From: Streptomyces sp. R33
GTDB lineage: Bacteria > Actinomycetota > Actinomycetes > Streptomycetales > Streptomycetaceae
Length of the DNA stretch: 64,000 bases
Assembly: GCF_041200175.1 (NCBI RefSeq)
Contig: NZ_CP165727.1
Coordinates: forward strand, 2,480,001 to 2,544,000
Direction: 5' to 3'
Shown piece after piece: positions 37,558 through 47,264 of the stretch. Under the pieces are notes generated by a model that was not told the origin of the DNA, did no database searches, and saw nothing but the letters and a program-made list of their open reading frames with translations. The position numbers and the translations under genes are program-made. Positions within the stretch are counted from its first letter, which is position 1; the number at the start of each line of letters is the position of its first letter.

Positions 37558-39621
37558 ATGGATGACTTCCTCAGGCTCTCCGCGAGCACCGGCCGCTTCA
37601 CGTACGGCGCCCCGCGCGCGTTCTCCTTCGGGGACGACGGCCGGCTGCTCTGGTTCCTCCGCTCCACCGGCCCCACCGACGCCTTCGACAGCCTCTGGGT
37701 CCTGGACACCGCCACCGGCGCCGAGACCCGCCTCGCCGACCCCCGCGAGCTGTCCCCCGAGCCGGGCACCCTGCCGGCCGCCGAGCGCCGGCTGCGGGAG
37801 CGGATCCGGCTGGTCGCTGCCGGGATCGGTTCGTACGCGCTCTCCGGCGACGGCCGCAGCGCCGTGTTCCCGCTGTACGGGCGGCTGTACCGGGTCGGGT
37901 ACGAGGGCACCCCCACGGTCGCGCCCGAGGAGCTCCCGGCCGCCGGGCCCGCCCTCGACCCGCGGCTCAACGCCGACGGCTCCCGCACCGCGTACGTCAC
38001 CGACGACGCCCTGTACACCCACCCGGGCGGCCGGGTCAGCCCGGCCGACGGGGCCCGCTGGGGCATCGCCGAGTTCGCCGCCGCCGAGGAACTGGACCGG
38101 AGCCGGGGCCACTGGTGGTCCCCCGACGGGGAGACCCTGCTGGCCGCCCGCGTCGACGAATCCGCCCTCCAGCGGCGCCACTTCGCCGACCCCGCGCACC
38201 CCGAGCTCCCGGCCGAGGACTTCGCGTATCCCGAGGCGGGCGGGCCCAACGCCGAGATCCAGCTGTGGGTGCTCGGCCCGGGCGGCGGCCGCGTACGGCT
38301 CGACTGGGACGCGGTGACGTACCCGTACGTCTCCGATGCCGGCTGGGAGTCGGAGACGGAGATCCTGCTGACGGTCCAGGACCGGCTCCAGCAATGCGTC
38401 CTGCTGCTCTCCGCCGATCCGGCCACCGGCCGTACCCGGGAGCTGTCCCGCACCACCCACCCCCACTGGGTCGACCCGATGCTGCCCGGCACCCCGGCCC
38501 GGCTCGCCGACGGCCGGCTGCTCACCGCCGCCGACACTCCGGACGGCTGCGCCCGCGGCCTCGCCGTCGACGGGAAACCGCTCACCGGGGACGGGATCCA
38601 GGTCCGCCGCGTGGCCGGCACCCACCGCGACCGCCTCCTGATCGAGGCCGGGCAGCGCGACCCCGCCGAACAGCAGGTCCTGCTCCTCGACCCCGCCACG
38701 GGGGAAGCGGCCCCGCTGGCCGACGGACCGGGGGTGCACAGCGTCCAGGCCTCCGCCGGAACGCTGCTGCTGACCTCCGCCGACGCCGACGGGATCCGGC
38801 GGACCGTACGCACCGCCGACGGGCGCGAGTTCGTGCCCGCCGACCTGGCCGCGCGGCTGCCGTACCGGGTGGTCCCGCTGCTGGAACGGGTTACCGAGCA
38901 CGCCGTCCCCACCTCGGTGGTGTTCCCCCGCGGCCACGTCCCCGGCCGGCGGCTGCCCGTCCTCATGGACAGCTACGGCGGCCCCGGCTTCCAGGACGTG
39001 TCCGCCGAGCCGCGCCGCTGGCAGCACCGCCAGTGGTGGGCCGACCGCGGCTTCGCGGTGGTGACCGTCGACAACCGCGGAACCCCGTACGTCTCCCCCG
39101 CCTTCACCCACGCCGTGTACCGCGGGTTCTCCGAGGTCACCCTGGACGACCAGGTCGCGGCCCTGCACGCGCTCGGCGAACGCCACCCGGACCTGGACCT
39201 CGGCCGGGTCGGGGTGCGCGGCTGGTCGTACGGCGGCTACCTCTCCGCGATGGCGGTGCTGCGCCGCCCGGACGTCTTCCACGCGGCGGCCGCCGGGGCC
39301 GCGCCGACCGACTTCCGGCACTACGACACCGCGTACACCGAGCGCTACCTCGGACTGCCGCAGGACAACCCCGAGGTGTACGAGCGGGACTCGCTGATCC
39401 CGGACGCCCCGAACCTGAGCCGGCCGTTGCTGCTCATCACGGGCCTGGCCGACGACAACGTCCACCCCTCGCACACCCTGCGCCTCTCCCAGGCCCTGAC
39501 GGACGCAGGCCGCCCGCACCAGCTCCTGGCCCTGCCCGGCGTCACCCACATGACCCCGAACGGCACGAAGGAGAAGCTCATGGCCCTGGAACTGGAGTTC
39601 TTCCGCCGCGAACTCGCGTAG
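37558..39621 (+). CDS. prolyl oligopeptidase family (S9, DPP-IV-like) serine peptidase
   Basis: The 687-residue protein has an N-terminal propeller (residues about 1-430) and a C-terminal alpha/beta hydrolase. The catalytic Ser lies in GWSYGGY, the Asp in LADDNVH and the His in GVTHMT. The segment VTVDNRGTPYVSPAF is conserved in DPP-IV-type enzymes, which remove X-Pro dipeptides. No signal peptide is visible, so it is probably cytoplasmic. There is no Shine-Dalgarno upstream of ATG 37558; a leaderless transcript is likely. Proline-specific cleavage is consistent with the collagen-peptide genes starting 2.6 kb away, but no shared operator was seen here. Confidence 0.9.
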   Translation: MDDFLRLSASTGRFTYGAPRAFSFGDDGRLLWFLRSTGPTDAFDSLWVLDTATGAETRLADPRELSPEPGTLPAAERRLRERIRLVAAGIGSYALSGDGRSAVFPLYGRLYRVGYEGTPTVAPEELPAAGPALDPRLNADGSRTAYVTDDALYTHPGGRVSPADGARWGIAEFAAAEELDRSRGHWWSPDGETLLAARVDESALQRRHFADPAHPELPAEDFAYPEAGGPNAEIQLWVLGPGGGRVRLDWDAVTYPYVSDAGWESETEILLTVQDRLQQCVLLLSADPATGRTRELSRTTHPHWVDPMLPGTPARLADGRLLTAADTPDGCARGLAVDGKPLTGDGIQVRRVAGTHRDRLLIEAGQRDPAEQQVLLLDPATGEAAPLADGPGVHSVQASAGTLLLTSADADGIRRTVRTADGREFVPADLAARLPYRVVPLLERVTEHAVPTSVVFPRGHVPGRRLPVLMDSYGGPGFQDVSAEPRRWQHRQWWADRGFAVVTVDNRGTPYVSPAFTHAVYRGFSEVTLDDQVAALHALGERHPDLDLGRVGVRGWSYGGYLSAMAVLRRPDVFHAAAAGAAPTDFRHYDTAYTERYLGLPQDNPEVYERDSLIPDAPNLSRPLLLITGLADDNVHPSHTLRLSQALTDAGRPHQLLALPGVTHMTPNGTKEKLMALELEFFRRELA

Positions 39622-39671
39622 CCGGGTACGCGGCGGACCCGGCTGCTGCGCGGACACCGTCCCGGTCTACG

Positions 39672-39691
39672 GTCGTGGCTCCGGCCACGAC
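39672..39691 (+). terminator. short hairpin after the S9 peptidase
   Basis: Perfect 8-bp arms GTCGTGGC/GCCACGAC with a 4-base loop lie 51 bases after the stop. It may be a terminator, or an operator for the small membrane protein gene. Confidence 0.4.
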
Positions 39692-39716
39692 ATCGAGGAC
39701 ACGAGGCACTCAGCAC

Positions 39717-40040
39717 ATGACCGAGCAGCAGATACCGGACCGCACCTGGCGCGATCGGGCGGCGACGGCCGCGTGGGCGGCCGTCCTGCTCGTCCTGCAC
39801 ACCGTGGCGGGCTACTTCGTCCTGGTCGCACTGCTCACCGAGTCCGAAGGGCCCTGGGACAGCACGGTGACGGACACGGTGCGCGTGACGGCGGGGCTCG
39901 GCCTCGTGGTGGAGCTCCCGGTCCTCGCGGGGACCTGGGCCGGCGTGACGAGCGGCCGTCTGCGGCGCTGGTGGTACGCACCTGCGGCAGCCCTGGTCCT
40001 CACCGCCCTCGTCCGGGCGGCCTTCGCCCCGCAGCCGTGA
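39717..40040 (+). CDS. small membrane protein of unknown function
   Basis: The 107-residue protein has three likely hydrophobic segments (about residues 17-41, 56-75 and 87-103) and a basic GRLRRWWY loop before the last. No family is recognised. ATG 39717 has ACGAGG about 10 bases upstream, a weak ribosome site. A strong terminator follows. It does not appear linked in function to the convergent ABC genes. Confidence 0.65.
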   Translation: MTEQQIPDRTWRDRAATAAWAAVLLVLHTVAGYFVLVALLTESEGPWDSTVTDTVRVTAGLGLVVELPVLAGTWAGVTSGRLRRWWYAPAAALVLTALVRAAFAPQP

Positions 40041-40063
40041 CCTGCCGGCCGGCCCGCACGGCC

Positions 40064-40102
40064 GAGGCCCCCGGAGCCGATCGTGCCGGCTCCGGGGGCC
40101 TC
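40064..40102. terminator. bidirectional terminator
   Basis: Perfect 16-bp arms (40064-40079 and 40087-40102) with a 7-base loop are followed by a pyrimidine run. It serves the small membrane protein gene and the convergent ABC operon ending at 40126. Confidence 0.92.
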
Positions 40103-40125
40103 TTCCTTCTTCCCCGGGATCCCCG

Positions 40126-41166
40126 TCAGTCACCGGGGAAGTGGCAGGCCACCTCGCGCGAGGCGGCGATCCGCAGCAGCGGGCGCTCCGTCCGGCAGAT
40201 CTCCTGCGCCTTCGGGCAGCGCGGGTGGAACGTGCAGCCCGGGGGCGGTGCCGCCGGGCTCGGCGGGTCGCCGAGCAGGACGATCCGCTCCCGCCGCCGC
40301 TCGGCCGCCGGATCCGGCAGCGGAACGGCGGACAGCAGGGCCCGGGTGTACGGGTGCTGGGGGTTCTCGTACAGGGTGCGCTTTTCGCCGATCTCGACGA
40401 TCCGGCCGAGGTACATGACGGCGACCCGGTCGCTGACCCGTTTCACCACGGACAGGTCGTGCGCGATGAACACGTAGGCCAGGCCGAGTTCGCGGCGCAG
40501 GCGCTCCATCAGGTTGACGATCTGCGCCTGGACGGAGACGTCGAGCGCGGAGACGGGCTCGTCGGCGACGATCAGCCGGGGGCTGGTGGCCAGCGAGCGG
40601 GCGATCCCGATGCGCTGGGCCTGGCCGCCGGAGAACTCGTGCGGGTAGCGGTCGATGTGCTCCGGGATCAGCCCGACCAGGTCCATCAGTTCGGCCGCCC
40701 GGCGGCGGGCGTCCGAGGTCGACCAGCCCTGCACGAGCAGCGGGTCGGAGATGATCCGGGCCACCGTCTGGCGGGGGTTGAGGGAGGAGTGCGGGTCCTG
40801 GAAGACCATCTGGAGGTGGCGGCGCAGCGGGCGCAGCCTTCCTTGCGTGAGCCGGGTGATGTCCCGTCCGTCGAAGGCGATGCTGCCCGAGGTGGGCTCC
40901 AGCAGCCGCACCAGCATCCGGCCGGTGGTGGACTTCCCGCAGCCCGACTCGCCCACCAGGCCGAGGGTTTCGCCCGCCGCGAGATCGAAGGAGATCCCGT
41001 CGACGGCGCGGACGGGCGCCCCGCGGCGCCCGGACGTGGTGCGTCTGCCGGGGAAGGCCATGGTGAGATCGCGTACGGACAGCAGCGGCTCGGGCGGCGC
41101 CTGGTCCGTCCCGGCGGCCCGGTCCGGCCGTGCGGTGGTGTCCGGGGAGCGGGCCTCTACGGTCAT
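40126..41166 (-). CDS. peptide ABC transporter ATP-binding protein, DppF/OppF type
   Basis: The 346-residue ATPase has Walker [11 protein letters not shown]-loop [14 protein letters not shown], signature FSGGQAQR, Walker [13 protein letters not shown] and switch His in IAHDLS. The C-terminal oligo_HPY extension with conserved Cys ([16 protein letters not shown]) marks it as a DppF/OppF subunit. ATG 41166 overlaps the previous stop (ATGA) with GGAGG 7 bases upstream. It is the last gene of a five-gene importer whose promoter carries the GntR-type operator, so it probably energises uptake of collagen-derived peptides. Confidence 0.92.
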   Translation of the reverse strand: MTVEARSPDTTARPDRAAGTDQAPPEPLLSVRDLTMAFPGRRTTSGRRGAPVRAVDGISFDLAAGETLGLVGESGCGKSTTGRMLVRLLEPTSGSIAFDGRDITRLTQGRLRPLRRHLQMVFQDPHSSLNPRQTVARIISDPLLVQGWSTSDARRRAAELMDLVGLIPEHIDRYPHEFSGGQAQRIGIARSLATSPRLIVADEPVSALDVSVQAQIVNLMERLRRELGLAYVFIAHDLSVVKRVSDRVAVMYLGRIVEIGEKRTLYENPQHPYTRALLSAVPLPDPAAERRRERIVLLGDPPSPAAPPPGCTFHPRCPKAQEICRTERPLLRIAASREVACHFPGD

Positions 41167-42224
41167 CGGGACGCCTCCGGGGCGGTCGGGGCGGTCGGGG
41201 CGGATGCGGCAACGGGCACGGCCCCGGCCCCCGTGAAGTGGCATGCGGCCGTGCGGCCGGCGGCCCCGTAGGGCCGTGGCTCGGGCCGCTCGGTGGCGCA
41301 GCGGCGCTGCTGCTCCGCGGTGCCCGCGGCGGCCAGGGGGCAGCGCGGGGCGAACGCACAGCCCGGGGCGGGCCCGAGCAGGGAGGGCGGCGAACCGGGG
41401 ATGGCGCGCAGGGGTTCGTCGTCGGCGTCGTCCAGCCGGGGCAGGGAGTCGAGCAGGCCCCGGGTGTACGGGTGCGCCGGGTCGGCGAACAGTTCGTCGA
41501 CGCCGGCCTGTTCGGCGGCCCGGCCGCCGTACATGACCAGCACCTCGTGCGCGACGCGGGCGACCACCCCCAGGTCGTGGGTGATCATCACGACTCCGAG
41601 GCCGCGCTCCTGCTGGAGCCGGGCGATGAGCTCGAGGATCTGCGCCTGCACGGTCACGTCGAGGGCGGTGGTGGGTTCGTCGGCGATCAGCAGATCGGGT
41701 TCGCAGGCCAGCGCCATGGCGATCATCGCGCGCTGGCGCATGCCGCCGGAGAACTGGTGCGGGTACTCCCCGGCCCGGCGGGCCGGTTCCGGGATGCCGA
41801 CCTCGCCGAGCATGTCGACGGCGCGCCGGCGCGCGGCGGCCCGGCCGGCCTTGAAGTGCACCCGGAAGTGCTCGGCGATCTGCTCGCCGACGGTGTAGTA
41901 GGGGTGCAGGCTGGACAGCGGGTCCTGGAAGATCATGGCCATCTTCCGGCCGCGCAGCCGGGACAGCTCCTTCTCGGACATCCCGGTGAGCTCCTGCCCG
42001 GCCAGTGCGATGGAGCCGCCGACCTCGGCGCCCCGGTGCAGGCCCATGACGGCGAGCGAGGTGACCGACTTGCCGGAGCCGGACTCGCCGACGATGCCGA
42101 GGGTCCGGCCGGCCTCCACGGTGAAGCCGAGCGCGTCGACGGCCCGTACGGAGCCGCGCGGAGTGGTGAAGGTGACGCGCAGGTCGCGCACCTCCAGCAG
42201 GGGGGCGGCGGCTGGGGCGCCCAT
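41163..42224 (-). CDS. peptide ABC transporter ATP-binding protein, DppD/OppD type
   Basis: The 353-residue ATPase has Walker [10 protein letters not shown], signature FSGGMRQR, Walker [15 protein letters not shown] and switch His in ITHDLGVVA, then an oligo_HPY tail ([12 protein letters not shown]). It pairs with the OppF-type subunit. ATG 42224 overlaps the permease stop (TGATG). The C-terminus ends in a low-complexity Ala/Pro/Thr stretch. Uptake of oligopeptides is established for the family; collagen peptides are inferred from regulon context. Confidence 0.92.
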   Translation of the reverse strand: MGAPAAAPLLEVRDLRVTFTTPRGSVRAVDALGFTVEAGRTLGIVGESGSGKSVTSLAVMGLHRGAEVGGSIALAGQELTGMSEKELSRLRGRKMAMIFQDPLSSLHPYYTVGEQIAEHFRVHFKAGRAAARRRAVDMLGEVGIPEPARRAGEYPHQFSGGMRQRAMIAMALACEPDLLIADEPTTALDVTVQAQILELIARLQQERGLGVVMITHDLGVVARVAHEVLVMYGGRAAEQAGVDELFADPAHPYTRGLLDSLPRLDDADDEPLRAIPGSPPSLLGPAPGCAFAPRCPLAAAGTAEQQRRCATERPEPRPYGAAGRTAACHFTGAGAVPVAASAPTAPTAPEASR

Positions 42225-43210
42225 CAGTACCTCACCCTCGGGTCGATGACGGCGTACAGGAGGTCGACGACGAGGTTGGCGACCACGATGAAGAAGGCGG
42301 CGAGCAGCGTGACCCCGAGGACCACCGGCTGGTCCGAGCTGACCAGGGCCCCGTAGAACAGCCGCCCGATGCCCGGGAGTCCGAAGATGGACTCGGTGAT
42401 GACGGCTCCGGCGAGCAGCCCGCCGAGGTCCATGCCGAAGATGGTGAGGATCGGGGTCATCCCGGAGCGCAGCCCGTGCTTGACGACGACGGTGCGCTCG
42501 GGCATGCCCTTGGCACGGGCGGTACGGATGTACGGCTCGGCCATGGCCTCGATCATCGAACCCCGGCTCTGGCGGGCGTACATGGCGGCGTAGAGCAGGG
42601 CGAGCGCGGTCCAGGGCAGCAGCAGGTTGGTGGCCCAGGCGGCCGGGTTCTCGCTGAAGGCCTGGTAGGTGGGGTAGGGCAGGAGCCCGGCGACGCGGAT
42701 GACCCCGTAGATGAGCATCACGGAGGTGAAGTAGACCGGCAGCGAGGCCGCGGCGACCGCGCCGACCATCAGGGCCTTGTCGGTGGCGGTGTCCTTGCGC
42801 AGGGCCGCGGTGACCCCGGCGCCGAGGCCGAGGACGAGCCACAGCACGGCGGCGCCGACGGCGAGGGAGGCGGAGACCGGGAGGCGGTCCATCAGCAGGT
42901 CCCACACGGGCAGGGAGTTCTCGTACGAGTAGCCCAGGCACGGGAAGTCGCACTGGACGGCGTACTGGCCGGTGCCGAGGGTGCGGCCGGTGAAGATCCC
43001 CGTGAGGAAGTCGGCGAACTGCCGCCATACCGGCTGGTCCAGGCCGAGGTACGCCCGTACGTCGGCCAGCCGTTCGGCGCTGCAGGTCTTGCCGCAGGCG
43101 GCCGCGGCCGGGTCGGAGGGCAGGACGTAGAAGATGAGGAAGGTGACGGCGGCGATGGCGAGCAGGACGCCCGCGAGGGCGAGCAGCCGGCGCGCGAGGT
43201 AGAGGATCAA
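42224..43210 (-). CDS. peptide ABC transporter permease, DppB/OppB type
   Basis: The 328-residue permease has six membrane segments and the inner-membrane loop EPYIRTARAKGMPERTVVVKHGLR, then FGLPGIGRLFYGALVSSDQP, both characteristic of DppB. The start is TTG 43210 overlapping the preceding stop, with GAGGGGCGG upstream. The loop after the first segment contains three Cys (CGKTC, CDFPC region), which is a common feature of actinobacterial members. It forms the channel with the OppC-type permease. Confidence 0.9.
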   Translation of the reverse strand: MILYLARRLLALAGVLLAIAAVTFLIFYVLPSDPAAAACGKTCSAERLADVRAYLGLDQPVWRQFADFLTGIFTGRTLGTGQYAVQCDFPCLGYSYENSLPVWDLLMDRLPVSASLAVGAAVLWLVLGLGAGVTAALRKDTATDKALMVGAVAAASLPVYFTSVMLIYGVIRVAGLLPYPTYQAFSENPAAWATNLLLPWTALALLYAAMYARQSRGSMIEAMAEPYIRTARAKGMPERTVVVKHGLRSGMTPILTIFGMDLGGLLAGAVITESIFGLPGIGRLFYGALVSSDQPVVLGVTLLAAFFIVVANLVVDLLYAVIDPRVRY

Positions 43211-44211
43211 CTGCGGCCGCCCCTCGGGTCGAGGATGTCGCGCAGGGCGTCGCCGAGCAGGGTGAAGGCGAGTACCGCGAGGAAGAGGAAGGTGCTCGGG
43301 ATGACGAAGTACATGGGGTCGGTCTCGTAGAAGGCGACGGACTCGGCGATCATCTGGCCCCAGGACGGGGTGGGCGGGCGTACGCCCACGCCGAGGTAGC
43401 TGAGCGCGGCCTCGGTGCTGATCATGCCGGGGATGAGCAGGGTGGTGTACGCGATGACCGGGCCGGAGACGCCCGGGAGGATGTCGCGGGTCAGGATCCG
43501 CCAGGAGCTCGAGCCGCCGACGCGGGCGGCGTCGACGTACTCGCGGTGTTTGAGGGAGAGGGTCTGGCCGCGCACGACGCGGGCGACGCCGGGCCAGCCG
43601 AAGACGCCGATGACGGCGGTCATGAGCACGATCCGGTTGACGTCCTTGGCCACGGACAGCATCGCGATCATGAAGATGAGGGACGGGAAGGACATGGTCA
43701 GGTCCATCAGCCGGGACAGGACCATGTCGGTGCGGCCGCCGAAGTAGCCGGCGGCGATCCCGGCGGCGGTGCCGGTGACCACGACGATGGCGGTGGCGGC
43801 GAAGGCGATGAGGAGGGAGACCTGGGCGCCGTGGACGACGCGGGCGAACAGGTCGCGGCCGGTGACGGGTTCGACGCCGAGCCAGTGCTCGGGGCTGATC
43901 CCGCCGAGGGAGCCGAGTGGCTGGCCGCCGAGGTAGGGGTCGATGGCGGACTTGTCGAACTCCTCGGGGGACCAGCCGCCGAGCGCGCCCAGCCAGGGGG
44001 CGGTGACGGCCATCAGGACGAAGAGGAGGACGACGCAGAGGCTGACGCGGACGGCGGGGCGGCGGCGGAGCTCCCGCCGCGCGAGCTGCCAGGGGCTGCT
44101 GCCGGTGGCTGCCGCCGCGGGACCGTCCTTGGCGGCGCCGGGGGCCGGTGCGCCGCCCGGAGCCGGGACCGGGGCCGTCCGGCCGCCGGCACCGGGTGCG
44201 GTGGTGGTCAT
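43207..44211 (-). CDS. peptide ABC transporter permease, DppC/OppC type
   Basis: The 334-residue permease has a 45-residue Ala/Pro/Gly-rich cytoplasmic tail, then six membrane segments. The motif GVEPVTGRDLFARVVHGAQVSL and the loop EYVDAARVGGSSSWRILTRDILP are typical of DppC. It follows the binding-protein gene by 22 bp and is coupled to the OppB-type gene. The complex lies in the membrane. Confidence 0.9.
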   Translation of the reverse strand: MTTTAPGAGGRTAPVPAPGGAPAPGAAKDGPAAAATGSSPWQLARRELRRRPAVRVSLCVVLLFVLMAVTAPWLGALGGWSPEEFDKSAIDPYLGGQPLGSLGGISPEHWLGVEPVTGRDLFARVVHGAQVSLLIAFAATAIVVVTGTAAGIAAGYFGGRTDMVLSRLMDLTMSFPSLIFMIAMLSVAKDVNRIVLMTAVIGVFGWPGVARVVRGQTLSLKHREYVDAARVGGSSSWRILTRDILPGVSGPVIAYTTLLIPGMISTEAALSYLGVGVRPPTPSWGQMIAESVAFYETDPMYFVIPSTFLFLAVLAFTLLGDALRDILDPRGGRS

Positions 44212-44233
44212 GGTGTCAGGGGCTCCGTATCCC

Positions 44234-45976
44234 TCAGCCCTGGCTCTTCGCGGGGTCCTTGAGGCCGACCGTGCCGTAGTCGATGGTGCCGGTCCACACG
44301 GGGTGGCCGTAGGCGCCCGCGACGTTGGGGCCGACGAGCAGCGGCTTGCGCTCGAGCAGGACCGGGACGGCCGGGGACTTCTTCATGATCTCGGCGTCGA
44401 GGTCGATCCAGGCCTGGTTGGCCTGCTTGGCGTCGGCCATGGCGTTGATCTCGTCGATCCGCTTGATGGTGGCCTCGTCGCGGAACTGGCTGTTGTTGCC
44501 CTGGTTGCCCTTCTCCTTGATGGTGCGTCCGTCGAAGACGAAGGGGATCCAGGTGGAGCCGGAGGGGTAGTCGGGGCACCAGCCGGAGAGCGTCATGTCG
44601 GGGGTGGTGGAGAGGTCGCCGATGACGTCGTAGTACGCGCCGGGGTCGATGGTGTCGATGACGACCTCGATGCCGACGCGGGACAGGCCCTGCTGGATGG
44701 CCTCGGCCTTGCCCTTGTCGCCGGTGGAGACGGCGAGGGAGACCTTCAGGGTCTCCTTGCCGGCGGCCTTGAGGAGCTCCTTTGCCTTGGCGGGGTCGCC
44801 CGCCGGGGCGATCTTGAGGGTGTCGGCCTGCTTGCCGCCGGAGAGGGCCGGGGGCAGGTAGGCGGTGGCGACCTCGTTGAGGGCCGGGCCGCCGCCCGCG
44901 GTGACCACCGCCTCCTTGTCGACGGCGTACTGCATGGCCTCGCGGACCTTGGGATCGTTGAAGGGCGCCCGGGAGTTGTTCAGGGAGAGCATCTCGGTGC
45001 AGCCCTGGGACTCGGCGAGCAGACGCGCCTTGACGTCCTGCTTCGGCAGCACCTTGGGGGCGCTCTCGGGGCGCATGTCCATGTACTGGACGGTGGAGGC
45101 GTCGGCGCCCTCACCGGCGATGATGCGGTCGTCGATCTGGCCGCCCTTGAGGCCCATGACCACGACGAACTTGTCGGGGTAGGCCTTTCTGACCGTGTCG
45201 GTCTTCGGGTCCCAGTGCTCGTTGCGGACGAGGACGAGCTTCTTGTCGCGGTCGTACGACTCGATCTTGTACGGGCCGGAGGAGAACGGGCGGGCGTCGT
45301 ACTGGGTGCCCTTCTCCTGGGACTGCGGGACCGGGGCGAAGGTGGGGAGGGTGGCGGTGGCCGAGAACTCGGCGACGGGACGCTTGAGTTCGAAGACGAT
45401 GGTGCGGTCGTCGGGGGTCTTGACGGAGTCGAGGTGCTGCCCCTGGAGCGGTCCCTTGTAGCCCTCCGTGCCGGCCAGGTACTGGGCGGCGTAGTCGGGG
45501 CCGCCGGTGAGGTCGGGGGCGAAGGAGCGCTCGACGTTGTACTTGACGTCCTGAGCCTTGATCGGCGTTCCGTCCTCGTACTTCACGCCCTCCTTGAGGG
45601 TGAAGGTCCAGGTCTTGCCTCCGTTGGAGGGCGTACCGAGGTCGGTGGCGAGGTCGGGGACGAGCTCGCTGCCGGCCTTGCCGGGCTCGGCCTTGAAGGT
45701 GACGAGCGTGCGGTAGAGGAGCCGGGTCCCGAAGTCCATGGCCGGCATGACCCAGTTGCGGGCGGGGTCGAGGTGGGCGAAGTCCTGGTTGGACAGGACG
45801 GTCAGGGTCCCGCCCTTGACCGGGGTGCCGCCGAGGACCTTGCCGTCGTTGGCGGCGGCGGGGTTGCTCGCGCCGGCGCCGGTGGAGCCCTTCTTGGGGT
45901 CGGAGCAGCCCGAGGCACCGAGTGCGAGTGCGGCCACCAGGGCGGTGGCGAGGGCGAGTTGGGTGCGCTTGGTCAT
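44234..45976 (-). CDS. peptide-binding lipoprotein, DppA/OppA family
   Basis: The 580-residue SBP family 5 protein has a lipoprotein signal (MTKRTQ, hydrophobic core, ASGC with Cys24). Landmarks include KGGTLTVLSNQDFAHLDPARN, WTFTLKEGVKYEDGTPIKAQDV and PFNDPKVREAMQYAVDKEAV. It binds extracellular peptides for the four downstream subunits. GGAG lies 7 bases before ATG 45976. The promoter 43 bp upstream is identical over 33 bp to that of the collagenase gene, so binding of Pro/Hyp-rich collagen peptides is a strong inference. Confidence 0.93.
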   Translation of the reverse strand: MTKRTQLALATALVAALALGASGCSDPKKGSTGAGASNPAAANDGKVLGGTPVKGGTLTVLSNQDFAHLDPARNWVMPAMDFGTRLLYRTLVTFKAEPGKAGSELVPDLATDLGTPSNGGKTWTFTLKEGVKYEDGTPIKAQDVKYNVERSFAPDLTGGPDYAAQYLAGTEGYKGPLQGQHLDSVKTPDDRTIVFELKRPVAEFSATATLPTFAPVPQSQEKGTQYDARPFSSGPYKIESYDRDKKLVLVRNEHWDPKTDTVRKAYPDKFVVVMGLKGGQIDDRIIAGEGADASTVQYMDMRPESAPKVLPKQDVKARLLAESQGCTEMLSLNNSRAPFNDPKVREAMQYAVDKEAVVTAGGGPALNEVATAYLPPALSGGKQADTLKIAPAGDPAKAKELLKAAGKETLKVSLAVSTGDKGKAEAIQQGLSRVGIEVVIDTIDPGAYYDVIGDLSTTPDMTLSGWCPDYPSGSTWIPFVFDGRTIKEKGNQGNNSQFRDEATIKRIDEINAMADAKQANQAWIDLDAEIMKKSPAVPVLLERKPLLVGPNVAGAYGHPVWTGTIDYGTVGLKDPAKSQG

Positions 45977-46016
45977 GGGTCACTCCAGTGAAGGGCCACG
46001 CTCTATGATGTGACCG

Positions 46017-46049
46017 GTAACATAGTAATGTGAAATTGCACTGACAAGA
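46017..46049 (-). promoter_or_regulatory. importer promoter with GntR-type operator in the spacer
   Basis: Read on the minus strand: -35 TTGTCA (46042-46047), 17-base spacer, -10 TATGTT (46019-46024). The spacer contains GTGCAATTTCACATT (46027-46041), one copy of the cluster operator. All 33 bases are repeated exactly at 57687-57719. The interval 45977-46250 otherwise shows nothing assignable. Confidence 0.8.
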
Positions 46050-46250
46050 GGTTGGCGCTGCCGTTATCCAGCCGTTGCCCGAATCCCGCCGCCCGGGGGC
46101 GTGTTGGGGGCAGCGTCCGCGGTCAGCGGCGATCGATGTGATCCACGCCTCTTCATTCGGATTCCGCTGGCGCGAGCCATAGATCATCTCGCAGTCTGGG
46201 TCATAGGCCAGATGAGATTCGGCCTACGACCGCCAGGAGGGAAGGGCCCC

Positions 46251-47198
46251 ATGACCAGCCAGCGCCCCGGGCTGTACGAGATGCTCGACGACCGGTTCCG
46301 AACCGGGCGGTGCATGAACGGTGATGACGCACTGGAGGTCCTCCACACCGGCTGCCGCTGGGCCGAGGGGCCGATCTACCTGCCCGCCTGGCGGCAGGTG
46401 GTCTGGAGCGACATCCCCAACGACCGGATGCTGCGCTGGGACGAGGAGACGGGCGCCGTCGGAATCTTCCGCCGCTCCGCCGGGCACACCAACGGCAACA
46501 CCCTCGACCGCCAGGGCCGGCTGATCACCTGCGAGCAGGGCAACCGCCGCGTCACGCGCACCGAACACGACGGCACCATCACCGTGTTGGCGGACCGCTG
46601 GAACGGCAAGCGCCTGAACAGCCCGAACGACGCGGCGGTGAAGTCCGACGGTTCGGTCTGGTTCTCCGACCCGGACTTCGGCATCACCAGCGACTACGAG
46701 GGCCACCGCGCACAGAGCGAGATCGGCGCCAACAACGTCTACCGCGTCGATCCGGCCACCGGGGCGGTGCAGCTGGTCGCCGACGGCTTCGGCGCACCCA
46801 ACGGTCTGGTCTTCTCCCTCGACGAGCGGCAGCTGTTCGTCTCCGACACCCGGGCCGGCTTCATCCGGGTCTTCGACGTACGCGACGACGGCACGCTGTC
46901 CGAGGGCGAGGTCTTCGCCGAAGCGGCGCCCGGGAAGGCCCGCTTCGACAACCTCCGCTTCGACGACGGCGGCCGGCTCTGGGCCGCCGCGATGGACGAC
47001 GGGGTGCACTGCTACGACCCCGACGGCACCCTGATCGGGCGGCTCAACGTCCCCGAGACGGTCTCCAACATCGCCTTCGGCGGCGCCAAGCGCAACCGCC
47101 TCTTCGTCACCGCCGAGACCAGCCTCTACTCGATGGTCATGGGCGTCACCGGCACGCACCCGACCGGCCCGGGGCGCCGGCGCTGGCTCGACGGCTGA
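46251..47198 (+). CDS. SMP-30/gluconolactonase family protein
   Basis: The 315-residue six-bladed propeller has the metal-site residues of SMP-30 lactonases: Glu in WAEGPIYLP, Asn in LNSPNDAAVKSDG, Asn in GAPNGLVFS and Asp in FVSDTRAG. Such enzymes hydrolyse sugar lactones with Ca2+ or similar ions. ATG 46251 has AGGAGGGAAGG upstream. It is divergent from the peptide importer, and its role in this locus is unclear. No operator copy is positioned close to its start. Confidence 0.87.
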   Translation: MTSQRPGLYEMLDDRFRTGRCMNGDDALEVLHTGCRWAEGPIYLPAWRQVVWSDIPNDRMLRWDEETGAVGIFRRSAGHTNGNTLDRQGRLITCEQGNRRVTRTEHDGTITVLADRWNGKRLNSPNDAAVKSDGSVWFSDPDFGITSDYEGHRAQSEIGANNVYRVDPATGAVQLVADGFGAPNGLVFSLDERQLFVSDTRAGFIRVFDVRDDGTLSEGEVFAEAAPGKARFDNLRFDDGGRLWAAAMDDGVHCYDPDGTLIGRLNVPETVSNIAFGGAKRNRLFVTAETSLYSMVMGVTGTHPTGPGRRRWLDG

Positions 47199-47264
47199 GG
47201 GCGCCCCGCGCCCCCGCGCCCCCGCCCAGCCGCGCCCCCGCGCAAGCCCCGCGGCCGGCCGGCC

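Noticed and set aside
37558..39621. S9 peptidase as part of the collagen regulon
   Set aside because: Proline-specific cleavage would fit, but no copy of the AATGTCACATT dyad lies upstream; the region carries a different dyad.
47199..47264. Terminator between the SMP-30 and gntR genes
   Set aside because: The tract is C-rich with repeated CGCGCCCCC units, but no stable hairpin longer than six pairs was found.
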